Both the position numbers and the translations under genes were made by a program. This document shows, one piece after another, positions 1 to 9,519 of a stretch of 64,000 nucleotides of DNA; positions within the stretch are counted from its first letter, which is position 1, and each line of letters begins with the position of its first letter. Origin of the DNA: Azohydromonas caseinilytica (GTDB lineage Bacteria; Pseudomonadota; Gammaproteobacteria; Burkholderiales; Burkholderiaceae_C); the NCBI RefSeq assembly GCF_012927045.1, contig NZ_JABBFW010000001.1:496001-560000 (forward strand), in the 5' to 3' direction. Under the pieces are notes generated by a model. The model saw only the letters and a program-made list of their open reading frames with translations, was not told the DNA's origin and made no database searches.

Positions 1-1024
1 GCAGCGGGCGCACGCCGGCATAGCTCCACACCACCTGCGCCGGCCGCACCGGCGCGCGGAAGTAGCGGCCGGCCTGGGCGCACAGGTACTCCACCTCCGC
101 CGCGCTGGCCTGCGCCGCGCTGGGCTCGCCGCTGGCGGGCAGCTCCACCTCGGTGGTGCCCAGCAGCGTGAAATCGTCCTCGTAGGGAATGGCGAACAGC
201 ACGCGCCGGTCGGTGCTCTGGAAGACGTAGGCGAAGTCGTGCTCGAACAGCCGCGGCAGCACGATGTGGCTGCCCCGCACCAGGCGCAGCACCTGCAGCG
301 GGCCCTGCAGCTGCCGGTGCAGGAAGCTCGCCGCCCAGGGCCCGGCGGCATTGACCAGCGCGCGCGCCTGCACGCGCAGTTCGCCCGCGCGCCGGCCGCC
401 CACGCCGGCCTCGCTGGCGCCCTCCGCGGCCTGCAGCGTCGCGCTCCAGCCCGGCCCCGCGCGGCGCGCGCCGGCGCAGTGCCAGCGGGTGAGCACGCGC
501 GCGCCGCGCTCGGCGGCGTCCAGCGCGCACAGCAGCACCAGCCGCGCGTCGTCCACCCAGCCGTCGGCGTAGGCGAAGCCCTGCTCGAAGTCCGGGTGCA
601 GCGGCGCGCCGGCCGGATGCGTGCGCAGGTTCAGCGTCCGCGAGGCCGGCAGCAGCTCGCGCCGCGCCAGGTGGTCGTACAGGAACAGCCCGGCGCGCAG
701 CATCCAGGCCGGGCGCAGCTCGGGCACATGGGGCAGCACGAAGCGCAGCGCGCGCGTGATGTGCGGCGCGCTGCGCAGGAACAGCTCGCGCTCGGCCAGC
801 GCCTTGCGCACCAGCGCGAACTCGCCGTGCTCCAGGTAGCGCAGCCCGCCGTGGACGAGCTTGGTCGAGCACGAGGAGGTGTGCTGCGCCAGGTCGCCCT
901 GCTCGCACAGCAGCACCCGCAGCCCGCGGCCGGCCAGGTCGCGCGCGATGCCCGCGCCGTTGATGCCGCCGCCTACGATCAGGACATCGCAGTGCAGCTC
1001 GGTGGCGGGAAATGAAACGTTCAC
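1..1024 (-). CDS. glpD: Aerobic glycerol-3-phosphate dehydrogenase (C-terminus outside window)
   Basis: FAD-dependent membrane-associated enzyme that oxidises glycerol-3-phosphate to dihydroxyacetone phosphate and feeds electrons to quinone. The N-terminus shows the FAD Rossmann motif [17 protein letters not shown] followed by [17 protein letters not shown], both typical of GlpD. The start is a GTG at 1022-1024, preceded by a GGAG about ten bases upstream. The reading frame is open to the left window edge, so only about 341 N-terminal residues are present. It is divergent from glpK, the enzyme that makes its substrate, which fits a glycerol-use locus. Identification is secure; only the missing C-terminus is unseen. 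Confidence 0.93.
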   Translation of the reverse strand, partial: MNVSFPATELHCDVLIVGGGINGAGIARDLAGRGLRVLLCEQGDLAQHTSSCSTKLVHGGLRYLEHGEFALVRKALAERELFLRSAPHITRALRFVLPHVPELRPAWMLRAGLFLYDHLARRELLPASRTLNLRTHPAGAPLHPDFEQGFAYADGWVDDARLVLLCALDAAERGARVLTRWHCAGARRAGPGWSATLQAAEGASEAGVGGRRAGELRVQARALVNAAGPWAASFLHRQLQGPLQVLRLVRGSHIVLPRLFEHDFAYVFQSTDRRVLFAIPYEDDFTLLGTTEVELPASGEPSAAQASAAEVEYLCAQAGRYFRAPVRPAQVVWSYAGVRPL

Positions 1025-1132
1025 GCGCAGACTCCGTCAGGGCCTGAACCATGGTGCGCCGCCTGCTCGCCCCGAGGCAAGCCGCCTAAGCTGGACGGAC
1101 ATGGACGCCAAGAAACCGAAGGAGACACCACC
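1025..1132. promoter_or_regulatory. Divergent glpD/glpK intergenic region
   Basis: This 108-bp gap separates two divergently transcribed glycerol genes, so it must hold both promoters. I see ribosome binding sites (GGAG before the glpD GTG; AAGGAG before the glpK ATG) but no convincing -35/-10 pair or GlpR-like palindrome by eye. Confidence 0.45.
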
Positions 1133-2626
1133 ATGAGCTTCATCCTCGCGTTGGACCAGGGCACCTCCAGCTCGCGCAGCATCGTCTTCGACACCGCCGG
1201 GCGCGTGGTGGCCCTGGCCCAGCGCGAGCTGCGCCAGCGCTATCCGCAGCCGGGCTGGGTCGAGCACGACCCGATGGAGATCTGGCGCACGCAGCTCGAC
1301 ACCGCGCGCCAGGCGCTGGCGCAGGCCGGGCTGACGGCGCGCGAGGTGATGGCCATCGGCATCGCCAACCAGCGCGAGACCACGCTGCTGTGGGAGCGCG
1401 CCAGCGGCCGGCCGCTGCACCACGCCATCGTCTGGCAGGACCGCCGCGGCGAGCCGATGTGCGCGGCGCTGCGCGCCCAGGGCCTCGACGCGCTGGTGCG
1501 CGAGCGCACCGGGCTGGTGGTGGACAGCTACTTCTCCGCCACCAAGATCCGCTGGCTGCTGGACAACGTGCCCGGCGCGCGCGGGGCCGCCGAGCGCGGC
1601 GAGCTGGCCTTCGGCACCGTGGACAGCTGGCTGCTGTGGCAGCTCACCGGAGGCCATGTGCATGCCACCGACGTGAGCAACGCCTCGCGCAGCATGCTCT
1701 ACGACATCGGCCGCCAGCGCTGGGACGAGGAGCTGCTGCAGGCCTTCGACATCCCGGCCTCGCTGCTGCCCGAGGTCATGCCCTCCAGCCACCGCTACGG
1801 CGGCACCGACGCGGCGCTGTTCGGCGGCGCCATTCCCGTGTGCGGCATGGCCGGCGACCAGCAGGCCGCGCTGTTCGGCCAAGCCTGCTTCACCCCGGGC
1901 ATGGCCAAGAACACCTACGGCACCGGCTGCTTCCTGCTGATGCACACCGGCCACCGGCTGCAGCGCTCGCGCCACGGCCTCATCGCCACCGCCGCGGCGC
2001 AGCCCGGCGCGGCGGCGCAGTACGCGCTGGAGGGCAGCGTGTTCGTGGCCGGCGCGGTGGTGCAGTGGCTGCGCGACGGGCTGCAGGCCATCAACGCCAG
2101 CTCCGAGGTGGAGGCCCTGGCCACGAGCGTGCCCGACAGCGGCGGCGTGATGTTCGTGCCCGCCTTCACCGGGCTGGGCGCGCCGTACTGGGACGGCGAG
2201 GCGCGCGGCGCGATCCTGGGCCTGACGCGCGGCAGCACCGCCGCGCACGTGGCGCGCGCGGCGGTGGAGAGCATCGCCTACCAGAGCGCGGCGCTGCTGC
2301 AGGCCATGAGCCGCGACGCGCAGGAGGGCGGCGGCCCGCCGGTGAGCGAGCTGCGCGTGGACGGCGGCGCCTGCGTCAACGATTTACTGATGCAATTCCA
2401 GGCGGACCTGCTGGGCATCCCGGTGCTGCGCCCGCGCGTCACCGAAACCACCGCCCTGGGCGCCGCCTACCTGGCCGGGTTGGCGGCCGGGGCGTGGCAG
2501 GTGCTGGACGAGCTGGCGGCGCAGTGGCAGCCCGAGCGCGTGTTCACGCCCACCATGGACCGCGCCCGCGCCGAGGAGCTGATGGCGCGCTGGGAACGCG
2601 CGGTGCGGCAGGCGACGGCGGCGTAG
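1133..2626 (+). CDS. glpK: Glycerol kinase
   Basis: Phosphorylates glycerol to sn-glycerol-3-phosphate using ATP in the cytoplasm. The 497-residue length matches the family. It begins with the FGGY-kinase phosphate-binding loop [16 protein letters not shown]. It contains the substrate motif [14 protein letters not shown], the ATPase-domain motif [11 protein letters not shown] and the C-terminal signature around [13 protein letters not shown] and [21 protein letters not shown] strong AAGGAG precedes the ATG. It faces away from glpD, the next enzyme of the pathway. I saw no truncation or substitution of the recognisable motifs. Confidence 0.97.
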   Translation: MSFILALDQGTSSSRSIVFDTAGRVVALAQRELRQRYPQPGWVEHDPMEIWRTQLDTARQALAQAGLTAREVMAIGIANQRETTLLWERASGRPLHHAIVWQDRRGEPMCAALRAQGLDALVRERTGLVVDSYFSATKIRWLLDNVPGARGAAERGELAFGTVDSWLLWQLTGGHVHATDVSNASRSMLYDIGRQRWDEELLQAFDIPASLLPEVMPSSHRYGGTDAALFGGAIPVCGMAGDQQAALFGQACFTPGMAKNTYGTGCFLLMHTGHRLQRSRHGLIATAAAQPGAAAQYALEGSVFVAGAVVQWLRDGLQAINASSEVEALATSVPDSGGVMFVPAFTGLGAPYWDGEARGAILGLTRGSTAAHVARAAVESIAYQSAALLQAMSRDAQEGGGPPVSELRVDGGACVNDLLMQFQADLLGIPVLRPRVTETTALGAAYLAGLAAGAWQVLDELAAQWQPERVFTPTMDRARAEELMARWERAVRQATAA

Positions 2627-2656
2627 CGGCCGGGCAGCCGGTGCGCGGGTGGCGGC

Positions 2657-3529
2657 TCAGGCCCTGAGCAGCGCCGGATAGCTGAAGCCCACGAAATGCG
2701 CCGCGTTGAGCACGAAGTGCGCGGCGATCGCCGCCTCGATGCGCCGCGTGCGCGCGTAGGCCCAGCCGTAGCCCAGGCCGGCCAGCGTGGCCAGCGCGAC
2801 GTAGCCCCAGCCGCCGGGAAAGTGCGCCAGGCCGAACAGCCCGGCCGCCACCAGCAGCGGCAGCGCGTGCAGCGCCGGGCGTGAGGCGATCGCGCCCCAG
2901 GCCGCCAGCCGCTCCTGGATCACGCCGCGAAAGAAGGCCTCCTCCAGCACGCAGGTCCACAGCAGCATCTTCAGCAGCCAGGCCGCGGCGAAGCCGGGCC
3001 ATTTCAGGTCGGGCCGCACCTGGCCCACGGCCCAGCCGGCCATGAGGACCACCGCGGCCGTGCCCAGCGCCACCGGCAGCGCGCGGCGCAGCACCACGCC
3101 CGCCTCGGCCAGGCCCTGCACGCGACGGCAGAAGCACAGCGCCAGCACCAGGCCGGCGAGGCCGGCATCGGCATTCACGGCAAAGCGCATGGGCGCCGCG
3201 TCGGGGCTGAGCCGGACGCCGTCAAGGAAGACCATCGGGCTGAAGCCCGGCACCAGGCGCAGGCCCAGGGCGAAGGCCAGCAGCACCGCCGCCACGGCCA
3301 GCAGGCGGCGCGGCCAAGGTGCGGCGACGGCCCGGGAAGCGAGCCCCAGGGCCGCCAGCGCCACGGCGGCCACGGCACCGCGCGCGTCCACCACGCCGGC
3401 CTGCAGCCCAGCCAGCAGCGCCGCCGCAGCCAGCGGCAACGATGGCGGCACGGCGACGCGGCCCAGTCGCAACGCGGGCAGCCAGACGGCGGCGATGGCG
3501 AGGGCGAGGAGGACGGTGGTGAGGAGCAT
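2657..3529 (-). CDS. CPBP-family intramembrane metalloprotease
   Basis: A 290-residue multi-pass membrane protein of the CAAX protease/bacteriocin-processing (CPBP, Abi) family. The family motifs are in order in the C-terminal half: EEAFFRG (two glutamates and an arginine), then GLAHFPGG with a histidine, then HFVLNAAHF. The N-terminal half is a series of Ala/Leu-rich membrane segments. It is convergent with glpK and not obviously in an operon. Substrate unknown. It differs from the second CPBP gene at 62209, whose architecture is the PEP-CTERM-associated subtype. The family call is firm; the role is not. Confidence 0.85.
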   Translation of the reverse strand: MLLTTVLLALAIAAVWLPALRLGRVAVPPSLPLAAAALLAGLQAGVVDARGAVAAVALAALGLASRAVAAPWPRRLLAVAAVLLAFALGLRLVPGFSPMVFLDGVRLSPDAAPMRFAVNADAGLAGLVLALCFCRRVQGLAEAGVVLRRALPVALGTAAVVLMAGWAVGQVRPDLKWPGFAAAWLLKMLLWTCVLEEAFFRGVIQERLAAWGAIASRPALHALPLLVAAGLFGLAHFPGGWGYVALATLAGLGYGWAYARTRRIEAAIAAHFVLNAAHFVGFSYPALLRA

Positions 3530-3876
3530 CAGGGGGTTATCGAGCTGTTGGTGCGGGTCTTGACCTCGACCAGGGTCCGGACCGTCAAGGCAGGCCGCGC
3601 GCAGCCCATGCAGGCCGCAGGAGAAACGTCGTCATGCCGGCGCGTGCACCGCTGTTCTGGGAAGCAGTACCCCCACGGTGGCCCGGAGGCTGATGCGCTA
3701 CATCCTCTACCTCGTCATTCCCGCGCAGGCGCACTGCTGTCCGGTGAAAGTAGCAGCCGGACCGCATCAGCTCGCGGCCGACGGTCAATCACGTTCTCCG
3801 GACAGCAGTGCGCCTGCTTCGGGCACGACAACTGGGTGGGCCGACAGCCTGCGTTTTCCGCCCGCGTGGGCTCGGA
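3530..3876. repeat. Non-coding gap with REP-like inverted repeats
   Basis: No gene is seen in this 347-bp gap. It holds a perfect 20-bp inverted repeat, GCAGGCGCACTGCTGTCCGG at 3725-3744 and its complement at 3798-3817. Including flanking GTCATTCCCG and CGGGCACGAC the arms extend to about 31 bp with a few mismatches. A third, more diverged unit (GTCATGCCGGCGCG...) begins near 3632. A 31-bp segment nearly identical to 3714-3744 (two mismatches) recurs at 61990-62020. This looks like a dispersed, palindromic, REP/BIME-type element, with no coding capacity. Confidence 0.75.
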
Positions 3877-4407
3877 TCAGCCCTGCCCGGCCCCCAGCAC
3901 CCGCGCCAGTGCCGCCACCGCCTCCTGCACGCTCGCGTGCATCGAGCACGAGCGCGCCAGCATGAGGTTGAGCGGCTGGCCGAAGTCCTCGATCAGCAGC
4001 CCGTAGGTGGCGTCGTACTCGGCGCCGCCCTCGTCCCCGCTGGAACTGAAGGCCTCGCGCACGCGCTCGGCCAGGGAGCGGCCGAGCTGCGGGTGGTACA
4101 GCGCCACCGGCTTGCCCAGCGCCACGGCGGCGCCGATCTCGAACACCGTGCCCGAGTCGGGCTCGACGGGATTGCGGAAGGCCATGACGTTGGCCAGCAC
4201 CGCGTCGGCGCCCTGCAGCAGCGCCATGTTGGCGCGGTAGATGTGCTCGGCCTGCGCAGCCTTGTCCAGGTTGGGGGGCAGCGGCGCGCCATCGACGGGC
4301 GCCACGCCCCGCAAGCCATGCGCGGCGCACAGCGCGCGCAGGTGGTCGTAGCGCGCGGCGGCGTCGCGGAAGAACACGTCGGGGCCGGCGAGGTAGATCG
4401 TTTTCAT
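3877..4407 (-). CDS. Nucleoside 2-deoxyribosyltransferase-like protein
   Basis: A 176-residue protein of the nucleoside 2-deoxyribosyltransferase family, which transfers or hydrolyses deoxyribose from nucleosides. It opens with MKTIYLAGPDVFF, the family's N-terminal beta strand and nucleotide-binding signature. It carries DSGTVFEIGAAVALGKPV, in which the D..T..E region holds the catalytic glutamate. The in-frame TTG ten codons upstream is less likely because the ATG at 4405-4407 gives exactly the family's N-terminus. It stands alone between repeat-rich spacers. Whether it acts as a transferase or as a nucleotide hydrolase (the DNPH1-like branch) cannot be told. Confidence 0.85.
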   Translation of the reverse strand: MKTIYLAGPDVFFRDAAARYDHLRALCAAHGLRGVAPVDGAPLPPNLDKAAQAEHIYRANMALLQGADAVLANVMAFRNPVEPDSGTVFEIGAAVALGKPVALYHPQLGRSLAERVREAFSSSGDEGGAEYDATYGLLIEDFGQPLNLMLARSCSMHASVQEAVAALARVLGAGQG

Positions 4408-4687
4408 GGTGGTCTGCTTCAGGGCAACGCCGGACAACGCAGGGGTCCGGCGCCGTGGGTCCCCAAGGTGATACAGAGAGCGGAGTGGCGGCGCGCATTG
4501 TTACCGCTCATCCCGCCTGTTCCCGTCCTCCGCTCGCTCCGGCAGCGACGTACCGGGTTGCCCAGCCCCAGGGCCTCAGCCTCGTGCCGCCAACGGCAGT
4601 GGCGATCCGCTCAAGCCCCGCTGTAGCACCCGGGCAAGGCTGCCCGCGATGCGTGGCCCGGCCGCTGCGGCGGCGCGATGCCGGCTT

Positions 4688-5263
4688 TCAGCGCCAGAAC
4701 GGCACCACGCCCGGTACCCGGCGGCTGTAGGCCTCGTAGGCCTCGCCGAAGCGCTCGCGCATCCAGCGCTCCTCCAGCCGCCACTTGCGCCACAGTGCGG
4801 CCCAGAAGATGAGGAAGCCCAGGAAGCCGCGCCACTGGCCCAGCGACACGGCCGAGGCCAGGAAGGCCGTCAGCAGCCCGGTGTACATGGGGTGGCGGGT
4901 GATGGCGTAGGGGCCGGTGGTGACCAGCTCATGGCCGCGCTTGAGCGTGACGGCGACGCTGGCGTTGCGGCCGATGTGCGCCCGCGACCACACCGTGAAC
5001 ACCAACCCCGCGGCGGTGACGGCCGCCGGCACCCAGAACTCCCAGGAGGCCCAGGGGTACAGCCGCCGGTTGAGCACCTCCAGCACCGGCAGCCGCGGCA
5101 GCGCCAGCAGCAGCATCGCCAGCGCGATCGGCCCCATGTGCAGCAGCCAGGAGCCCCAGCTTTCCCGGCGCTCGACGGGCTTGCCGCCAAGGGCCAGGAA
5201 CCACACGGAGCACAGTCCGGCCATCCACATGACCGGGAACGCGGCACGGTAGAAAGCAAGCAT
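4688..5263 (-). CDS. Isoprenylcysteine carboxyl methyltransferase (ICMT)/PEMT-like membrane protein
   Basis: A 191-residue membrane protein with about five hydrophobic segments. The C-terminal signature of the ICMT/phospholipid methyltransferase family is clear: GPYAITRHPMYTG, then a conserved acidic block EERWMRERFGEAYEAY and VPGVVPF. Bacterial members are thought to use S-adenosylmethionine on small or lipid substrates; the substrate here is unknown. There is no good ribosome binding site before the ATG at 5261-5263, but no better start is visible. It lies just upstream of cutA on the same strand, with 135 bp between, so coupling is uncertain. Confidence 0.82.
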   Translation of the reverse strand: MLAFYRAAFPVMWMAGLCSVWFLALGGKPVERRESWGSWLLHMGPIALAMLLLALPRLPVLEVLNRRLYPWASWEFWVPAAVTAAGLVFTVWSRAHIGRNASVAVTLKRGHELVTTGPYAITRHPMYTGLLTAFLASAVSLGQWRGFLGFLIFWAALWRKWRLEERWMRERFGEAYEAYSRRVPGVVPFWR

Positions 5264-5398
5264 GGGAGGCAGCGTAGAACTGCCGCCCCACGGCGAGGCC
5301 CATGCCGCTCATGCCGTGTCAGTCATTACTGACCAAGGTCATGGCCCGGGCCGCCGGCCGGCGGCTCCAGGCCCCGGCCGGCGGGCGGGAACGGGCAC

Positions 5399-5713
5399 TC
5401 AGCCGCCGCTGTACTCCCCCACCCAGTCCGCGTAGGGCCCGTGCACGCGCTCCAGCGCCACGCCGTAGATGGCCGGCAGCGTGTACGGGTGCAGCTCGCG
5501 GATGGCCTCTTCCACCGCGGCGTAGCGCGAAGCGACGGTCTTGCACACCAGGCGGTACTCGCCCTCCTGCTGCAGCGCGCCTTCCCACATGTAAACGCTC
5601 TCGATCTGCGAGATCTGCGCGCAGGCCACGAGGCGGCGCTCGACCAGGGCGCGCGCCAGGCGCCGGGCGTCCTCGACGTTGGCGACGGTGGTGACGACGG
5701 CAATGGGCTTCAT
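5399..5713 (-). CDS. cutA: Divalent-cation tolerance protein CutA
   Basis: A 104-residue protein, the typical CutA1 length. Family features run in order: VVTTVANVEDARRLARALVE, RLVACAQI with the conserved cysteine, ESVYMWEGALQQEGEYRLVCKT, ELHPYTLPAIYGVAL and a terminal WVGEYSGG. CutA1 forms very stable ferredoxin-like trimers and was linked genetically to copper tolerance; its biochemical role remains unsettled. It lies 51 bp downstream of the M16 peptidase pair on the same strand and could be read through from it. Confidence 0.95.
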   Translation of the reverse strand: MKPIAVVTTVANVEDARRLARALVERRLVACAQISQIESVYMWEGALQQEGEYRLVCKTVASRYAAVEEAIRELHPYTLPAIYGVALERVHGPYADWVGEYSGG

Positions 5714-5764
5714 CGGCAGGCTCCTCTCTCCAGTGAAGGAACGGGTGATCGGACCAGCGGCCGC

Positions 5765-7369
5765 TCAGCGCGGCTGGGTGGCGGCCGGCGTGGGTTCCGC
5801 GGCCATCGGCGCGGGCTCCTTGGCGGGCGACGGCTCGGTGGGCGACGGCACGGGCGAGGAGGCCGGCGCGGACGCGGGCGCCGCGATGGGCGAGGCCGCC
5901 GGCACCGCCGGCGTGCCGGCCAGCGCCGACACCGTCAGCCGCTGCGCCGCGCCCAGCGCGCCGAGGTCGCCGGCGGCCTTGAGGTCGCCCGCGATCACGC
6001 CGCGCAGCGCCTGCGGCGCCCAGTACTTCTGCGCGAAGCCCTGCACCTGCTGCGGCGTGACGGCGCTGATCTCCTCCACGAAGCCGCGCAGCTCGGCCAG
6101 CGGCCGGTCCTGCGCCACCTGCCCGGAGACGGTGGCGGCCAGCCCGCCCACGCTCTCCAGCCGGCGCGAGAAGCTGCCGATGAGCGTGGCCTTGCGCGCC
6201 TCCAGCTCCTCGCGGCCCGGCGCCTCGCGGCGCAGGCGCTCGACTTCCTCGCGCATGACCTGCAGCACCTGGGCGGCGGTGCTGTTCTGCGTCTGCGCGC
6301 TGGCGCTCCACATGCCGCCGCCGGGATGGGCCTCGGCGTCGCTGCCCGCGCCGTAGCTCAGGCCGCGCTTGATGCGCACCTCCTGGTTCAGGCGCGCCGA
6401 GTAGCCGCCGCCCAGCAGCACGTTGGCCGCCTGGCCGATGCGCCGGGTCTGGCGGTCCTCGCGGTCCAGCGCCACGAAGGGCCCCACCACCATCACGCTG
6501 CTCTGGCCGGCGCCGGGCATGTCCACCAGCACGTTCGATTCGGCCTGCGGCCGGGGCTGCGCGCTCACCAGCGGCGGCACCGGCGTCCTGGGCGCGCGCC
6601 AGTCGCCGAAGTGGCGCCGCGCCAGGCGCATGGCCGTCTCCAGGTCGATGTCGCCGGCCAGCACCAGCGCCGCCTGGTCGGGCCGGAACTGCTGTGCGTG
6701 GAAGCGCCGGATGTCGGCCGTGGAAATCTTCTGCAGCGAGGCCGGCGTGACGGGCACGCCATAGGGCGAGTCGCCCCAGTAGGCCTGGCGCGCGGCGATG
6801 CCGGCCACGGTGCCGGGGCTGGACAGGGCCACGCGCAGCGAGTCCAGCGCCTGCGTGCGCGCGCGCTCCAGCTCGTCGGCGGCCAGCGTGGGGCGGCGCG
6901 CCACGTCGGCGATGAGCGCCAGCGCGGCGTCGAGCTTGGGCGTGGTCACGGTCATGGACACCGTGGTGGAGCGCCAGCCGCTGCCCGTGTCCAGCGAGCC
7001 GCCCAGCGCCTCGGCCTGCTGCGCCAGCGTGGTGGCGTCCACCGCGCGGCCCTGGCGGGTGGCGCCCTTGGACAGCAGCGTCGCGGCCATGGAGGACAGG
7101 CCGGCCAGCTCGGCCGGGTCGGTCTCGGGGCCGGCGCGCACCAGCAGCCGCGCGCTGACCAGCGGCAGGTCGGTGCGCGGCGCCACGATGACGCGCAGCC
7201 CGTTGGGCAGCCGCTCCTCGGGCATGGGCGGCAGCACCACCGGGCGCGGCGGCTGGGCCTCGGGCGGAGCGTCCACGCCGGGCGTGGCGGCGCGCGCCAC
7301 CGCGCTGACCAGCAGCAGCGCGGCGGGCAGGAGGCGCAGGCGGGGAAGCGTTCGGGAGGAGGAGTCCAT
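5765..7369 (-). CDS. M16-family peptidase homologue lacking the catalytic HxxEH (exported)
   Basis: A 534-residue exported protein with an N-terminal signal peptide (R-R-rich start, hydrophobic core LLPAALLLVSAVARA). It has the M16 (pitrilysin/MPP) fold: the N-terminal domain LPNGLRVIVAPRTDLPLVSARLLVRAG, and the C-terminal R/Y pair region in RIKRGLSYGAG. The position of the zinc motif reads SSMAATLLSKG, so the HxxEH is absent and this subunit should be inactive. The C-terminus is an Ala/Pro/Ser-rich tail of about 50 residues. Its ATG overlaps the stop of the active partner upstream (TGATG), so they are translated together and probably form a heterodimer, as in other bacterial M16 pairs. Confidence 0.9.
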   Translation of the reverse strand: MDSSSRTLPRLRLLPAALLLVSAVARAATPGVDAPPEAQPPRPVVLPPMPEERLPNGLRVIVAPRTDLPLVSARLLVRAGPETDPAELAGLSSMAATLLSKGATRQGRAVDATTLAQQAEALGGSLDTGSGWRSTTVSMTVTTPKLDAALALIADVARRPTLAADELERARTQALDSLRVALSSPGTVAGIAARQAYWGDSPYGVPVTPASLQKISTADIRRFHAQQFRPDQAALVLAGDIDLETAMRLARRHFGDWRAPRTPVPPLVSAQPRPQAESNVLVDMPGAGQSSVMVVGPFVALDREDRQTRRIGQAANVLLGGGYSARLNQEVRIKRGLSYGAGSDAEAHPGGGMWSASAQTQNSTAAQVLQVMREEVERLRREAPGREELEARKATLIGSFSRRLESVGGLAATVSGQVAQDRPLAELRGFVEEISAVTPQQVQGFAQKYWAPQALRGVIAGDLKAAGDLGALGAAQRLTVSALAGTPAVPAASPIAAPASAPASSPVPSPTEPSPAKEPAPMAAEPTPAATQPR

Positions 7370-8715
7370 CAGGCCTTTTTCTCCGTGTAGTCGAGGGTCA
7401 CGCGCGGACGCTCCAGCACATGGCTCTTGAGCACGCGCTGCACGTCGGCGGCGCGCACGGCCTGCAGCTCGGCCAGCTCGCGGTCGGCGGCGCGCGGGTC
7501 GTTGCGCTGGATCACGGCCCAGCCCACGCTCTGCGCGCGGCCGTGCGGCGTCTGTCGCCCGGAGAGCTCGCCGGTGAGCAGCTGGGTGCGCACCTTCTCC
7601 AGCTCGGCATCGGGGATGCGGCGGCTGGCCAGCCGCTCGATCTCGCGCAGCAGCGCCTGCTCCAGCTGCGCCGTGGAGCCCTTGCCCGCGGCGATGGCGT
7701 AGGCCACCAGCAGCCCGGCGTCGGTGTTGAGGTCGGCGCTGAAGCCCGCCGACTGCGCCGTCTGCTCGCGGTAGACCAGCGCCTCGTTCAGCCGCGAGGA
7801 CTCGCCGCCGGAAAGCAGCGCGGAAGCGACGTGCAGCGCCGCGGCGTCCTTGCTGTCGGCGCGCGGGCCCTGCCAGATCAGCGCCACCGCCGGCAGCGGC
7901 ACGTTCGGGCCGAACACCTCGGCGCGGCTGTTCTCGGTGCGGCGCGGCTCCTGCACCGTCACGCGCGGGATGGGGCGCTCGGGCCGGGCGACGGGGCCGA
8001 AGTAGCGGTCCACCCAGGCATCGAGCTGGGCCGGCTCGAAGTTGCCCGAGACGATCAGCGTGGCGTTGTCGGGCCGGTAGTAGGTGGCGTGGAACTGGCG
8101 CACGTCCTCCAGCGTCGCGGCGTTGAGGTCCGCGATGCTGCCGATGACGGGGCGCTTGTAGGGATGCGCGATGTAGCCCTGCTGCGGCAGCGCGTTGAAC
8201 AGCCGCCCGTAGGGATTGGCCAGCACGCGCTGGCGGTACTCCTCCTGCACCACGGCGCGCTCGCTGTCGAAGTTGGCCTGGTCCACCACCAGGTTGCCCA
8301 TGCGCTCGGCCTCGGCCCACAGCAGCCGCTCCAGGTGGTTGGCCGGGATGGAGCTGAAGTAGGCGGTGACGTCCTCGGCGGTGAAGGCGTTGTTGTGGCC
8401 GCCCACGTCCTCGGTGAGGCGGTCGAAAGTGTGCGGGCCCATGTGGCGCGAGCCCTTGAACATCATGTGCTCGAAGAGGTGAGCGAAGCCCGAGCGCCCG
8501 CTCGGGTCGTCCTTGCCGCCGACGCGGTACCAGACCTGCACGCTGACGGTGGCGGTGTTCTGGGCGGGCAGCGCCAGCACCTGCAGCCCGTTGTCCAGCC
8601 GGCGCTCGCGCAGCGGCAGCGGCGGCACGCGGATCGGCGCGGGCGGGGCGGCGGCCCACGCCGGCAGCGCGGCCAGCGCTGACAGGGCGACGAGACATTC
8701 GCGGCGACTTGGCAT
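7369..8715 (-). CDS. M16-family zinc metallopeptidase (exported, active subunit)
   Basis: A 448-residue protease with a signal peptide (MPSRRECLVALSALAALPAWA). The inverted zinc motif HLFEH is at residues 79-83, with a downstream acidic segment (ERAVVQEEYRQR) supplying the third ligand. It belongs to the M16B group of periplasmic peptidases. Ribosome binding site GGAG lies about eight bases before the ATG at 8713-8715. Its stop overlaps by one base the start of the inactive partner (5765-7369), implying stoichiometric synthesis. Substrate unknown; peptide clearance in the periplasm is the family expectation. Confidence 0.92.
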   Translation of the reverse strand: MPSRRECLVALSALAALPAWAAAPPAPIRVPPLPLRERRLDNGLQVLALPAQNTATVSVQVWYRVGGKDDPSGRSGFAHLFEHMMFKGSRHMGPHTFDRLTEDVGGHNNAFTAEDVTAYFSSIPANHLERLLWAEAERMGNLVVDQANFDSERAVVQEEYRQRVLANPYGRLFNALPQQGYIAHPYKRPVIGSIADLNAATLEDVRQFHATYYRPDNATLIVSGNFEPAQLDAWVDRYFGPVARPERPIPRVTVQEPRRTENSRAEVFGPNVPLPAVALIWQGPRADSKDAAALHVASALLSGGESSRLNEALVYREQTAQSAGFSADLNTDAGLLVAYAIAAGKGSTAQLEQALLREIERLASRRIPDAELEKVRTQLLTGELSGRQTPHGRAQSVGWAVIQRNDPRAADRELAELQAVRAADVQRVLKSHVLERPRVTLDYTEKKA

Positions 8716-8853
8716 CGGCGGCTCTCCTGTGTGTGTCCAGTGGCCGGCCATCGTAGCCGGGTGCCTGGGCACAATCCCCCGACCAGGGCCAAGCCCGCGC
8801 CGCCACGCCGGCCGCGCTGGCCTTCCCTCCCCTCTGACGCCCACGCCCGCGCG

Positions 8854-9498
8854 ATGCAGCTCTACTACCACCCCGGCAACGCCAGCATGGCGCCGCACCT
8901 GCTGCTGCAGGAGATCGGCCAGCCCTTCGAACTGAAGTACGTGGACCGCGACCGCGGCGAGCACCGCTCGCCGGAGTACCTGCGCCTCAATCCCAACGGG
9001 CGCATCCCGGTGCTGGTCGATGGCGAGCTGGTGCTCTACGAGTCCGCCGCGATCTGCCTGCACCTGGCCGATCGCTTCCCCGAAGCGCGCCTGGCGCCGC
9101 CGCCGGGCACGGCGCAGCGCGCGCGGCTCTACCAGTGGATGCTGTGGCTGAGCAACACGCTGCAGGCCATGCTGCTGCACTGGTTCTACCCGGAGCGCAT
9201 GGTGGACAGCGGCGACGCCGCGGCCGCCGCGCAGGTGCGCGCGCAGGCCGAGGAGCAGATCCAGCAGATGCTGCAGCTGCTGGACGCGCAGGTGGCGGCC
9301 TCGGGCGGGGATTGGCTGCTGGGCGCCGACTACGGCATCGCCGACGCCTTCACGCTGATGCTGTGCCGCTGGACCCGCAACTTCGACCGCCCGGCGCGCG
9401 AGTTCCCGCACCTGGGCCCGTACCTGCAGCGGCTGCTGGCGCGGCCGGCGGTGGGGCGCATGTTCGAGGCGGAAGGGCTGCAGGCGCCGCTGGTGTGA
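8854..9498 (+). CDS. Glutathione S-transferase family protein
   Basis: A 214-residue cytosolic GST. The thioredoxin-like N-terminal domain begins MQLYYHPGNASMAPHLLLQE and has the cis-proline and glutathione gamma-glutamyl-binding motif (NGRIPVLV ... ELVLYESAAI). The all-helical C-terminal domain includes the N-capping box region (GADYGIADAFTLMLCRW). I chose the ATG at 8854 over upstream in-frame starts because it gives the family N-terminus. Conjugation, isomerisation or peroxidase activity cannot be assigned. It is divergent from the M16 pair. Confidence 0.92.
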   Translation: MQLYYHPGNASMAPHLLLQEIGQPFELKYVDRDRGEHRSPEYLRLNPNGRIPVLVDGELVLYESAAICLHLADRFPEARLAPPPGTAQRARLYQWMLWLSNTLQAMLLHWFYPERMVDSGDAAAAAQVRAQAEEQIQQMLQLLDAQVAASGGDWLLGADYGIADAFTLMLCRWTRNFDRPAREFPHLGPYLQRLLARPAVGRMFEAEGLQAPLV

Positions 9499-9519
9499 GG
9501 CCAACAGCGGCCCCACAAA

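Noticed and set aside
4408-4687. Possible small gene upstream of the deoxyribosyltransferase-like gene
   Set aside because: The 280-bp gap shows only short frames with no start signal or protein-like composition.
8716-8853. Longer N-terminus for the GST gene (start at 8731)
   Set aside because: The extra residues are Arg/Pro-rich, and the family N-terminus begins exactly at the ATG at 8854.
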